A DNA stretch of 64,000 nt from Agrobacterium salinitolerans (lineage in GTDB: Bacteria > Pseudomonadota > Alphaproteobacteria > Rhizobiales > Rhizobiaceae): positions 160,228 through 224,227 of the forward strand of contig NZ_MRDH01000022.1 in assembly GCF_002008225.1 (NCBI RefSeq). Direction: 5' to 3'. How positions within the stretch are numbered: the first letter of the stretch is position 1; the number at the start of each line of letters is the position of its first letter. The notes under the pieces were generated by a model. It saw nothing but the letters and a program-made list of their open reading frames with translations, was not told the origin of the DNA and did not search any database. A program made the translations under genes and the position numbers. This document shows positions 18,603 through 27,788 of this stretch, one piece after another.

Positions 18603-18873
18603 ACCGGTAATCGCGGCGGACGCCATGCCGGAGGCGGAAACGATGATGACGGAACTCAAGGCCCTTATCGCCAGGGTTCTCGACGATGAGGTGCGCGACA
18701 TCGAACCGGAGGACAACCTGTTCGGTCGCGGGCTTCATTCGCTTGCCCTCATGCGGCTGATGTCGCCGCTTTCACAGCTTGCCGGAACACGGCTCGATTA
18801 TGAGGATCTGACCCGGCGGCCCACGCTTGCCGCATGGCAGGCGCTCATCGAACGGTCGCGCGCGGGACGCTGA
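18595..18873 (+). CDS. Free-standing aryl-carrier-like protein
   Basis: About 92 residues from the ATG at 18595 (MNEPVIAADAMPEAE), which overlaps the end of the reductase gene by eight bases. One carrier-protein domain: EPEDNLFGRGLHSLALMRLM holds the candidate phosphopantetheine serine (GLHSL). The tail DLTRRPTLAAWQALI matches the aryl-carrier end of EntB-type proteins and of AgbB in this window (ARVPTLSAWWALI). It should carry 2,3-dihydroxybenzoate loaded by AgbE, as a second carrier besides the one fused to AgbB. The usual Asp before the Ser is His here. Confidence 0.82.
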   Translation: MNEPVIAADAMPEAETMMTELKALIARVLDDEVRDIEPEDNLFGRGLHSLALMRLMSPLSQLAGTRLDYEDLTRRPTLAAWQALIERSRAGR

Positions 18874-18934
18874 TCCCACGACACAGCACGTTTCGCGCCG
18901 GAGCGCGATTCCCGTATATTCCAAGGAGAGGACC

Positions 18935-21772
18935 ATGGCAGCAGACAATACGCGTATGCTCGCACGTCGCATCGAAGAGAGTTTCGACAGGGGGGATGCA
19001 GCCCCGCCGAGCCAATACGAAGAACGGGTCTGGTTCGAGCAGTTTCAGGATCCCGATCAGGTCTTCCGCGCCCTTCTCGCCTATCGCATCGGTGAAGAGT
19101 GCGATCTGCTGCGTCTGACCTCGGCGCTGAAGACGGTTTGCGAGGTCTGGCCCGAGCTTCGTGCACGCTTTGCCTTCGGCGAGGACGGCACTCTGGCGAA
19201 GAGCATCGAAGCCCCGTCCGCATCCATCGTGCAACTGCTGCATGTTCCATCGGCGGGCGAGGCCCTGACCTTGCTGCACGACCTGCAGGCAAGGCCCTTC
19301 GATGCCGAAACCGATCCGCCGTTTCAGGCCGTCGTGCTTTTAAGCGAGGGAGAAATCCTGCTGGCTTTTCTGGTCCACGGCCTGCTCGGCGAAGTCCTCT
19401 CGCCGCAAATCCTGCTGGAAGGTATTTCCGCCGCCTACGCCGGGGAAGCGCCTAAGCCGCTTTCGCCGCGCGCGGTCGAAAGTGACAGCGTCGACCCGCT
19501 TCCGCTCCACTGGCTGCAACGTCCGGCCTCCGGCTCGACCGTCGTGGCGCTGCGGCAAAACGGGATCGACAGGCCGGTGAGCCACAGCCACGGCGTCGAT
19601 CTTCCCGCCACCCAGCTCGGCCTCAACAGCTCCACGGCGACGAACGCGCTTCTGGCCCGCGCCGGATCGCGTTTTGCCCTTTTCCTGGCAAAAACCGGCG
19701 GTCCCGAGACAGTGACCCTGCGCCTGCAGCCCGGCGTCGGCACTTCAATGCCGATGTCAGCCGAGGCTGCGGCACGGGTAGCTGTCTCGCGCGACCAATC
19801 ACCCGAACAAGCTGAAAAAGCCGTGCTGTCCGGTCTGGAGCAGCGAAACGACAATGAAGGCGGAACTGCCACCTTCACGCTGCACGCGCTTGCGACACCC
19901 GTTCAGGCCACATCGGAGCATGGGCTCCAGTTTGAGCACCTGCCCCTGCCCTCCCTGCAATCCGGTCTCGGCCTGACGCTTGCCGCCGGTCCGACAGCCG
20001 CCGGCGATATCCGCCTCGAATTGACAGGCGGCAGGGAGACGTCGCCGCATGCGACGGCCTTCCTGCTGGAGCGTTTCGTCAGCCATCTCGAAGGCGGGGC
20101 GGATTTTTCCGGCATCGTCCCTCAAAACGCCGCGGCGACACCGCAGCAGGCGACCCTTTCGCCCGCTGCTTCCGGTGAGAACGACGACGACACCGTCGCA
20201 ACGATCCTTGCGGAATTCCGTGAAGCGCTCGTCTCGCCCGAGATGGGGCCGGATGACGATTTCTTCGATTTCGGCGGCCATTCGCTGATTGCGACGCGCA
20301 TCATCGGACGTCTTCTGAGCAATCACGGCATCGAACTGCGCTTCAACGACCTGTTCAGCTACCCGACCGCCGCCTCTCTCGCAAGACAGGCGACCCGGCT
20401 CGAAACCGCAGCACCCGCGCAGGCGCAGGCAACGGCGAGTGGCTCGCTCACCGCACCGCTTTCGCTGGCGCAGATGTCGCTCTGGAAGGCCTATGCCGCC
20501 TTCGGTTTCGGCGAAATCTTCAACATTCCCTTCGCGCTCGATTTCCTCGATCCCGTGGATGAGAATGCCTTCGAATGCGCCTTCCTCGACATTATCGAGC
20601 GCCATCCCGGCCTGCGGACCCATTTCTACGTCGAAGAAGATACAGTTCTGCAGAAGATCGTGCCGATGCACGACCTGCCCGGTTACAAATGGTTCTGGAC
20701 CAGCGAAGAAAGCCAAGGTGTGGACCGGCACGCGGAAGCCGGCTGGCGCTTCGATCTTGCGCGCGAACTGCCGATGCGGCTGCGTTTCCTGCGCGATGCG
20801 CAGACCGGCCGCCAGGTGCTTTCCTTCCTCTTCCATCACATCGTGCTCGACGAATGGTCTGTGAACCTGATGATGGACGAGCTGACCGAGGCCTACCGGG
20901 CAAGGGCGGCGGGCAAGGCTCCGATCTTTGCCACCAAGCCGGCACCTTTCCATGAATTTGCGAGAAAACAGGTCGCGTCAGGCGTCAATGCTGGCCACCT
21001 TGCCTATTGGACCGATATGCTGCGGGATGCGCCAAAAGGCCTTACCCTCACCGGACAGGGCGGCACGCCGCACGCGGCATCGCAGGACGAAGCACCGGCA
21101 GGCGGCTGGATCGAGTTCAAGCTGGAAAAACATGTTAGCGACGGGCTTTACGCCATTGCCAAGCAGAACAGCGCCTCGCTGTTCAACGTGGTCTATGCCG
21201 CCATCGCCGCATCGCTGCGCCATCTCGGCGGGCTGAGCGATCTCGTGGTCGGCACCTCGGCTTCGGGCCGCACCGATAGCGGCTATTTCGATACGATCGG
21301 CTATTTCACCACGGTTGTCGCCCATCGCGTGCGTTTCGGCGAGACCATGACCGTCGGCGACCTGATTTCTTCGGTGAAGAACACCATCAACGGCTCGCTG
21401 GAGCATAGCGAAATCCCGATCGATCTCGTCGAGGAGGCACTGGGCATGACACCCGGCCGCGACCATCTGTTCGAGGTCTTCATCCAGATTCACGCCAAGA
21501 ACAAGCTGAACGGCACCCTTGCCGGGCCGGATGGCAAGCCGGTGGAGTTCCGCCAGATCGACCCCGACAAGCATGAATCCATGCTGGGGCTGCAATTCGA
21601 GGTGATGGAAGAGACGATCGGCGGCGAGCGTTCCATTCGCGTCTTGATGAGCTACCGTTCGGACCGCTACGGCCCTGACGATGTCGAGCGGCTGCGCCAC
21701 ACCACCAGCCGCATCTTTGGCCGTTTCGCTGAAAACGGCGCTTCGAACCGTGTGTTGACGACACTCGCCTGA
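18935..21772 (+). CDS. NRPS with domains C*-T-C (C-terminal half of a split VibF)
   Basis: 945 residues from the ATG at 18935 behind AAGGAGAG. Residues 1-400 form a degenerate condensation domain: where HHxxxDG is expected it reads HGLLGEV. Residues 415-490 are a carrier domain with FFDFGGHSL (Ser450). Residues 505-945 are a condensation domain with HHIVLDEWS (His634, His635, Asp639). This order equals C1-PCP-C2 of vibriobactin synthetase VibF, whose C1 is also inactive. The expected task is to hold the aryl-amino-acid intermediate on the carrier and pass it to the polyamine amine, without a thioesterase. It is convergent with the VibH-like gene. Confidence 0.9.
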   Translation: MAADNTRMLARRIEESFDRGDAAPPSQYEERVWFEQFQDPDQVFRALLAYRIGEECDLLRLTSALKTVCEVWPELRARFAFGEDGTLAKSIEAPSASIVQLLHVPSAGEALTLLHDLQARPFDAETDPPFQAVVLLSEGEILLAFLVHGLLGEVLSPQILLEGISAAYAGEAPKPLSPRAVESDSVDPLPLHWLQRPASGSTVVALRQNGIDRPVSHSHGVDLPATQLGLNSSTATNALLARAGSRFALFLAKTGGPETVTLRLQPGVGTSMPMSAEAAARVAVSRDQSPEQAEKAVLSGLEQRNDNEGGTATFTLHALATPVQATSEHGLQFEHLPLPSLQSGLGLTLAAGPTAAGDIRLELTGGRETSPHATAFLLERFVSHLEGGADFSGIVPQNAAATPQQATLSPAASGENDDDTVATILAEFREALVSPEMGPDDDFFDFGGHSLIATRIIGRLLSNHGIELRFNDLFSYPTAASLARQATRLETAAPAQAQATASGSLTAPLSLAQMSLWKAYAAFGFGEIFNIPFALDFLDPVDENAFECAFLDIIERHPGLRTHFYVEEDTVLQKIVPMHDLPGYKWFWTSEESQGVDRHAEAGWRFDLARELPMRLRFLRDAQTGRQVLSFLFHHIVLDEWSVNLMMDELTEAYRARAAGKAPIFATKPAPFHEFARKQVASGVNAGHLAYWTDMLRDAPKGLTLTGQGGTPHAASQDEAPAGGWIEFKLEKHVSDGLYAIAKQNSASLFNVVYAAIAASLRHLGGLSDLVVGTSASGRTDSGYFDTIGYFTTVVAHRVRFGETMTVGDLISSVKNTINGSLEHSEIPIDLVEEALGMTPGRDHLFEVFIQIHAKNKLNGTLAGPDGKPVEFRQIDPDKHESMLGLQFEVMEETIGGERSIRVLMSYRSDRYGPDDVERLRHTTSRIFGRFAENGASNRVLTTLA

Positions 21773-21792
21773 GCTGGACTTGGGGCAACGAA

Positions 21793-21821
21793 AACCCGGC
21801 TTTGCGTCGCAGAGCCGGGTT
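21793..21821. terminator. Terminator between convergent NRPS genes
   Basis: AACCCGGCT (21793-21801) pairs with AGCCGGGTT (21813-21821) over an 11-base loop. On the minus strand the stem is followed by TTTT, a standard intrinsic terminator for the VibH-like gene; it may also stop the plus-strand NRPS gene, which ends 21 bases before it. Confidence 0.82.
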
Positions 21822-21851
21822 CAGATTGTTGACAAAGTCCGTTGTCTGCCC

Positions 21852-23198
21852 TCAAACCGCCAGACGCAATGCCGTGGACACCTGAGCCGCCGCAAGCGTC
21901 AGCGCCTCCTCGCGCAGCATGGCATCGAGGAACAATGGCAACTCCTCGCGGTAGCGGGCGAAATCCTCCGCTTGCGTCAGCGCTGAATCCGCATCGATAT
22001 GCAGGTTCAACTCGCTGCCGTCATCCTCGCCACGGAAGGTCAGGTTGAACCCGTCGCCGGGACCATTGGCAAGGATGTGCCTGATAACGGTAAGCCCGGC
22101 AAAGACCGGCGCACTGAAGGGCAGGACATTGATGAGCGGCGAGAAGAAGAAGCGCCGACCCTTCGGGATTTCGCGGTCGGCGGCGATCTGCTCGATGCGG
22201 TAGCGGCCATGCAGGCGCTGCTTTCGCAGATTGGCGGCGTTGCGCGTCAAAAATGCGCCGAGGCTCTCCCCCGGTTCGATGGTGAGATGGAAGGGCAAAA
22301 TATTGACGAGCATGGCCGGCATATGCGCGCCGACGCTGCCCCAGCGGCTCATGAAAGGCAACCACAAGGTCAGCACATCGCAGTCCGGCCGCGGCAGAAC
22401 ACGGTGGAGATAAAGTCCGGAAAGCAGCACCAGAAGGTCCGGCCAGCCGATCTCCATTGCGCCCGCCACCTGTTGCAACCGTGTGCTGAACCCCTGCGGC
22501 AAGGCCGCATCCGTATGCAGGCCGCCGCCGCCATAGTCCTCGCAATCCTTGTCCAGCACCGGCAGATCGGCGGGTGCGGCAAGATAGGCCGCCCAGAAAT
22601 CGCGGTCCTTTTCAAAACGCCGGCTTTGCTTGTAAGCTTCCTCTTCGGCAAGGAAATCGCCGAAGGGGTGGAAATCCGGACCCGCTTCGCCCTTGCCACA
22701 ATAGTGCCCGTAAAGCTGGCCGCAACGCTGTTCGACCAACGTCAGGCCATAACCATCAACAACAATATGATGGGCGCGGATGTACCAGAGATAGCGGTCA
22801 TCGGCGATACGGTAGAGTAGCTGCGCCGAAAGCCTGTCGGTTCTGAGATCGAGCCTTGCTTCCACATCCGCGTTCATGCGCCGCAGCGCCTCTTCCAGAG
22901 GAGCGGAATCGCCACGGAGATCGACGAGCTCCACCACCGGGGCATGGCTTGGATCACAGCGTTGCTGTGGCGTCTCGCCATCGTCGCCGATGCGGAAACG
23001 GATCGACAGGACTTCGGATTCGCGCACGGTGCGTTTGATCGCCTGGAGGAGCGCGCTTTCATTCACCGCACCGGAAAGATCGATGTAATGGGCGACGGTG
23101 GAAACCGGCTCGTCGGGATGGAAGGAAAACTCCTCCCAGAAATCGAGTTGCGGCTGCGTCAGTGGAAGCCAGCCGCCGGCAGGATCGATATGCGCCAT
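21852..23198 (-). CDS. VibH-like free-standing condensation protein
   Basis: 448 residues from the ATG at 23198 (MAHIDPAGG), which has AAGGA seven bases upstream; a longer start at 23216 is less likely. A single NRPS condensation domain with intact HHIVVDG, no carrier and no adenylation domain. VibH in Vibrio joins dihydroxybenzoate from the aryl carrier to a primary amine of norspermidine. The same reaction on spermidine gives the aryl amide arms of agrobactin, which has two such arms. It is co-directional with and just downstream of the Cy-Cy-A gene. Confidence 0.9.
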   Translation of the reverse strand: MAHIDPAGGWLPLTQPQLDFWEEFSFHPDEPVSTVAHYIDLSGAVNESALLQAIKRTVRESEVLSIRFRIGDDGETPQQRCDPSHAPVVELVDLRGDSAPLEEALRRMNADVEARLDLRTDRLSAQLLYRIADDRYLWYIRAHHIVVDGYGLTLVEQRCGQLYGHYCGKGEAGPDFHPFGDFLAEEEAYKQSRRFEKDRDFWAAYLAAPADLPVLDKDCEDYGGGGLHTDAALPQGFSTRLQQVAGAMEIGWPDLLVLLSGLYLHRVLPRPDCDVLTLWLPFMSRWGSVGAHMPAMLVNILPFHLTIEPGESLGAFLTRNAANLRKQRLHGRYRIEQIAADREIPKGRRFFFSPLINVLPFSAPVFAGLTVIRHILANGPGDGFNLTFRGEDDGSELNLHIDADSALTQAEDFARYREELPLFLDAMLREEALTLAAAQVSTALRLAV

Positions 23199-23258
23199 CT
23201 GTTTTTCCTTGCACAATTTCCGTTATCGGGCGCGAAGTGCCACCCGAAATGATTGGGT

Positions 23259-26200
23259 TCACACCGCCCGGGCGGCCAGCAGCGAAGTCACCTGTCTGGC
23301 GTTGCGGCACCGCAAAAGCTGCTGCGGTGTCAAGTCCACGCCGAAGGCAGTGCGGATTTCAGCCGAGACGATTTTCAGATGCGAAGGCAGAAGACCGAGC
23401 GCCAACAGGTCGCTGTTCGCATCCACATTCGCCGGTTTTTTACCCAGCACGCCGAGATAGATATCCAGCACCCGGCGGTCGCCTTGATCGACGGCAGGAG
23501 CCGCAGGGGCGGAGATTTTTGCCGGCTCCATAGCACCGTTCAGCAATTCACGGGCGCGACGGCGATCCGGCTTGCCATTGGCCGAAAGCGGCAGATCGTC
23601 GACCTTGAGAAACCGGCCGGGCACATGCGATTCCGGCAGATGGCTCCGTGCAAAATTGCGCAGATCGGCGGTCGAGAGTTCAAGGCCCGGTGCAACGACG
23701 TAAAGCACGCCGATAGCCGCCTCGCCCTTCTGTTCGACGCCGTAATCCACCACCAGAACCCGCTGGATGGAAGGATGGCGGATAAGCTCGTTTTCCACAT
23801 CCGGCAAAGAAACGCGCACGCCGCGCACCTTGACGTAACCATTGACGCGGCTGGCAAACATGATCTTGCCATCCGGCCGGTAACGGCCCCGGTCTCCGGT
23901 GCGGAAGGCCCGCACGGGGTTTCCTTCCGGATCGGCAACCGTCACGAAATCCGTCTGGGAAATCGCGCCATCTTCGAGATAGCCGATTGCCACATTCACG
24001 CCGGCCGTATGGATGCGGCCGACGACACCGGCCGGGCAATGGCCGCCCTGATCGTTGAGGACGAAATATCGATTGGCGGGCAGAGGGTGGCCATAGGGCA
24101 CGGCCGCCACATCTTCCGCAACGATCTCGTGCCAGATGCTCCAGATCGTCGTTTCCGTCGGTCCACCGAGCGATATCAGCCGCAGGTCGGGCTTCAGCCT
24201 GCGAAGCTCTTCGATGATCATCGGCTTGATGTAATCGCCACCCTGCGCCACGAGCCGCAGCGATGAGAGCTGGTCACCACGGCGGCAGGAGAGAAGCATT
24301 TCGAGGATGGCCGGCACCGAGCACCAGAGCGTGACGCCATGTTCGGCCACCAGCTCGTTCCAGCGCACCGCATCCTTTTCCTCGCCCGGTTCCGGCAACA
24401 CCAGCGTCGCCCCTGCGACGAGCGCGCCGAAAACATCGAAGACGGACATGTCGTGATGCAGCGGCGTGACGGAGATGAACACATCGCTGTCCGTCACCGC
24501 CCATTCCGCAAGCGTGCTGCCGATGACATTTGCCGTTGCGCGGTTGGAAAGCACGACGCATTTAGGTTTGCCAGTCGTGCCCGACGTGTAGAGATAATAG
24601 GCGGGCTCCTCGCTTTGGGAAAGCGCCGCCACCTCCGCCATTGTAACGGGTGCGCCAGCCGGTGCGGGCGCGGACATAAGCTCCGCCGGATCGACGGCGT
24701 CGAAACCCTGCGGAACGCTGCGGGCGACGATGATCGCCGGGCGGCAATTGGTCAGCAGATAGCGCAGGCGATCTTCCGGCGAGCCGGCATCGACAGGCAC
24801 CCAGACCGCACCCATCAGCGCTGCGGCGAGCGTGATAGCCGTATGGTCCGGGCTGCGTGGAAGGCACACAGCAACGACATCGCCACGCCCGATGCCGCGC
24901 GCCTTAAGGCCCGCCATCGCCCCTGCCACCATCTGACCGAGTTCGCCATAAGCGATGCGCCGCCTGCCGCTGACGAGCGCCGTGCACGACGGGTCGCCCT
25001 CGAAAAGATGGCCGGCGAGCCGTTCCAGAAATGGCGGGCAGACGAAGTTTTCTTCGTCGCCGTTCAGCCGATAGTGAGACAGCTCGACAATGTCGCGTGC
25101 ATTGACGGAGAAAGCGCCGCTATTGGCGATCCCGGCAATCGCGCGCTCGATTGCCGCGAGAATATCCGCCACCGTCGCCGCATCGATCGCCTGCTCGGCA
25201 TAGTCCATATCGAGCACGAGATCGCCCTGCGGATTCTGCGAAAAGCGGAAATCCAGCGCCACCTGCGGTGTCTGCGTAAGCCCGCCGGTCCATTGCATCG
25301 TCGAGCCGGATGAAAGCGTCGGCCAGGTCAGACCGTTGGTAATCACCACCGGCAAGGCGAGCCCGCCCGGATTGGCATTGAGAAGCACACGATTGAGATC
25401 GATACCCGAAAAGGCGAGATGGTTCAGCCCTTCCAGCACATCCGTCTGGAGACCCGCCGCCCGCTCCGCAAACCTGTTCTTGGCCGCATCCCATTGGACG
25501 GCGATGAAGCTGGAGCGGTTGGCGAAGGCACCCTCCACCTGCGGCGCGACGGGAATGCCGACGACGAGCGCACCTTCGTTGAGCCAGAGCGAGAGCACAT
25601 CGAGGATGACAGCCGTCAGCGCCGAATTCTTGAACAGCCGCTCTTTCGCACCGATGCGTGAAAAGGCGGTGAAGTGCTGTTTTTCCACGATCACGCTCTG
25701 GCGGCTGTAACGCGAGGTGGGAATGGTTTCGAGCGGTGCTTTCCACGGCAGTTGCGAGGGCACCTCGGCATCTTTCAACTTTTCAACCCAATAGGCGGCA
25801 TCCCTGACGCGGGCCGCCGAGATATCCTCCTTCGGCGTTCCGATCGTAGCGGGGGATTCCGGCGGCACGACACCATCGAAGAGTTCCGCCGCGAGGCTCG
25901 CAATGGCCCGCCCGTCAAGGATAAGCGCGTCGAAACGCAGAAATACCACGATCTTATGCCCCGTCGGTCCTGCATCCGGCATAAGAAACACAGTGACCTG
26001 CCATGGAGAGGCGGCGAGATCAAAATGTGCATGGGAGAAGTCCCGTCGCACCGCGTCGATCCTTGCCTCGGCTTGCGGAAGAGACAGGGCTGAAAGATCG
26101 ACGAGATCGAGATTGATCTTCGCTTCGTCGGAGACGATCTGGACCAGGCGTCGCTCGTCGATGCGGGTGCGCAGGCTTTCATGTCTGCCGACCATCGCGG

Positions 26201-27707
26201 CAAGCCGCGACCGCAGCAGTTCCGGGTCGATATCGCCGCGATATTCGCGAAACTCCTGCATCGCAACGCCGCTCAGCGGCAGATGGGTGCCGCGCCCGAG
26301 CAGATAGGCCTGTTGCAGCGGAGAGAGAGGACGTTCCATGGGTTTTCCTTTTGCCTTGGCCATCGCTTCCGACTGCCGTGCGACAAATCGCTCCACGCTT
26401 TCACAAGCGAGATCGGGGGTTTCGGCGAGCCGGCGGAGAAGAGCGACATAGGTTTCGAACAAAGCGCGCAGCCAGCTTTCCGGCAACGCATCGAGCCGCA
26501 CATCCCAGTTGATCAGCAAGCCGCCATCCACCGCCGCCACCTGCGCATCCAGCGCTACCCCCGGCCCCTGCGAGACGGTGTGGACCATCGGACCGAACAC
26601 CCGCCCGACCCGTTCCGAAAACAGATCCCCCCCCGGAAGATCGACCCCCGCGGTGAAAACCACCGGCGAGGTCTGCAAACCACCCCGCTGACGGGAGAGA
26701 TCGCGCATGACGCTGACGCCCGGATAGGACTGATGTGCGAGAAGCCCGTTCATCTCATCGAACAGCCTGCCAAGCAGCGCCTCGAGCGTTTCTTCAGGCC
26801 TGATATTGACGCCGAGCACGAGCACGTTGGAAAATTCGCCGACGATCTCATCGACCCTTTCCACCAGCGGCGCGCGCCAGAAACCCGGCACGGAAAGCCG
26901 GAATTTTTCCGCCCCCACCGCCTGCGACAGCGCCATTGCGAAAACACCGAGCAGAAGGGTCGATGTCGTCACGGAAAAACGCCGCGCTGTCCGCTCCAGG
27001 CTGCTACGCTCGGCCGCTGAAAGCAGCGTGGCGAGCCGGTCCGTGTGAACGGCGCGCGGGGGGGCATCGGACAGAAACGGCAGCGGCGGCGCGTCCGGAA
27101 CATCGGCAAGCCGTTGCCGCCACCACAGGCGGTCCCTTTCGCGCAAGCGCCTCAAGTCCGGATCGGACATGAGACGTTCCGCCCAGTCGAAAAACGACGG
27201 GCTCACTGATTCGAAAGTCCGGGTTTCGTATGCGCCTGACGCCGTCTCGTAAAAGCGGGCAAGGTCTTCCATCACGATCCGCATGCTGGCCGGATCGATG
27301 GCCAGCATGTCCGTGTCCACATGCAGACGGCAACGGCCTTCCGGCAACAGGCTGAGCGAGATCGCCGCCGGTGCGGCAACGCGAAGATCGGCCCGGCGAT
27401 GGCTCCAGTCCTCGCGCTTCGCCTCAAGACGGCGTGCCAGCGCCTCCGAATCGAGCGCGGCCATGTCCTCCACATCGAGACGGAGCGGCCGGGCGGCAGG
27501 ATCGACGGACTGATGGCCTTCAGCATCGATCCTGAGGCTCAGCATGGGATGACGCCGGCAGAGCCTTTCCACGGCAACGGCCAGTTTTTCCACATCCACC
27601 GCCTGCCCGTCGAATTCGAGGTAGAGATGCGGCGTAACTTTCCCGAGTATTCCATCCGCCTCGCGGCCGACCCAATAGGCCACCTGCATGGGGGTTAAAT
27701 TTAGCAT
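23259..27707 (-). CDS. NRPS with domains Cy-Cy-A-(degenerate carrier), N-terminal half of a split VibF
   Basis: 1482 residues from the ATG at 27707 (MLNLTPMQVAYWVGRE, the usual Cy-domain beginning); upstream in-frame codons overlap the RirA box. Cy1 spans about 1-450 with intact DxxxxDxxS (Asp133-Asp138-Ser141). Cy2 spans about 456-880 with Asp593 and Asp598 but Ala601 in place of Ser. The adenylation domain spans about 895-1395 (LYTSGTTGKPK, GGPTETTIW, FRTGDRGRYRPDG, LPLSANGKPDR). The last 75 residues look like a carrier domain, but the canonical serine position is shifted (LGLLPSHL). It should activate and heterocyclise Thr (or Cys) with DHB. The following VibH-like gene is co-directional, with a 60-base gap. 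Confidence 0.92.
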   Translation of the reverse strand: MLNLTPMQVAYWVGREADGILGKVTPHLYLEFDGQAVDVEKLAVAVERLCRRHPMLSLRIDAEGHQSVDPAARPLRLDVEDMAALDSEALARRLEAKREDWSHRRADLRVAAPAAISLSLLPEGRCRLHVDTDMLAIDPASMRIVMEDLARFYETASGAYETRTFESVSPSFFDWAERLMSDPDLRRLRERDRLWWRQRLADVPDAPPLPFLSDAPPRAVHTDRLATLLSAAERSSLERTARRFSVTTSTLLLGVFAMALSQAVGAEKFRLSVPGFWRAPLVERVDEIVGEFSNVLVLGVNIRPEETLEALLGRLFDEMNGLLAHQSYPGVSVMRDLSRQRGGLQTSPVVFTAGVDLPGGDLFSERVGRVFGPMVHTVSQGPGVALDAQVAAVDGGLLINWDVRLDALPESWLRALFETYVALLRRLAETPDLACESVERFVARQSEAMAKAKGKPMERPLSPLQQAYLLGRGTHLPLSGVAMQEFREYRGDIDPELLRSRLAAMVGRHESLRTRIDERRLVQIVSDEAKINLDLVDLSALSLPQAEARIDAVRRDFSHAHFDLAASPWQVTVFLMPDAGPTGHKIVVFLRFDALILDGRAIASLAAELFDGVVPPESPATIGTPKEDISAARVRDAAYWVEKLKDAEVPSQLPWKAPLETIPTSRYSRQSVIVEKQHFTAFSRIGAKERLFKNSALTAVILDVLSLWLNEGALVVGIPVAPQVEGAFANRSSFIAVQWDAAKNRFAERAAGLQTDVLEGLNHLAFSGIDLNRVLLNANPGGLALPVVITNGLTWPTLSSGSTMQWTGGLTQTPQVALDFRFSQNPQGDLVLDMDYAEQAIDAATVADILAAIERAIAGIANSGAFSVNARDIVELSHYRLNGDEENFVCPPFLERLAGHLFEGDPSCTALVSGRRRIAYGELGQMVAGAMAGLKARGIGRGDVVAVCLPRSPDHTAITLAAALMGAVWVPVDAGSPEDRLRYLLTNCRPAIIVARSVPQGFDAVDPAELMSAPAPAGAPVTMAEVAALSQSEEPAYYLYTSGTTGKPKCVVLSNRATANVIGSTLAEWAVTDSDVFISVTPLHHDMSVFDVFGALVAGATLVLPEPGEEKDAVRWNELVAEHGVTLWCSVPAILEMLLSCRRGDQLSSLRLVAQGGDYIKPMIIEELRRLKPDLRLISLGGPTETTIWSIWHEIVAEDVAAVPYGHPLPANRYFVLNDQGGHCPAGVVGRIHTAGVNVAIGYLEDGAISQTDFVTVADPEGNPVRAFRTGDRGRYRPDGKIMFASRVNGYVKVRGVRVSLPDVENELIRHPSIQRVLVVDYGVEQKGEAAIGVLYVVAPGLELSTADLRNFARSHLPESHVPGRFLKVDDLPLSANGKPDRRRARELLNGAMEPAKISAPAAPAVDQGDRRVLDIYLGVLGKKPANVDANSDLLALGLLPSHLKIVSAEIRTAFGVDLTPQQLLRCRNARQVTSLLAARAV

Positions 27708-27733
27708 GTGAATTTGAACCGGTTGACAAAACA

Positions 27734-27748
27734 TGATTAGCATACTCA
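27734..27748. promoter_or_regulatory. RirA iron box between the Cy-Cy-A gene and agbC
   Basis: TGATTAGCATACTCA is an exact TGA-N9-TCA match to the rhizobial RirA operator, centred in the 81 bases between the two divergent start codons. On the minus strand it overlaps a possible promoter (TTGACG at 27766-27761, TATGCT at 27744-27739, spacer 16). On the plus strand a TTGACA lies at 27723. One operator can therefore repress both siderophore transcripts when iron is plentiful. Confidence 0.75.
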
Positions 27749-27788
27749 AGTATAAGCCATCGTCAACCACTCGCACAGGAGGCATCCC

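Noticed and set aside
19799..20953. Minus-strand frame of 384 codons inside the C*-T-C NRPS gene.
   Set aside because: Arg/Gly-rich shadow of strongly supported NRPS coding.
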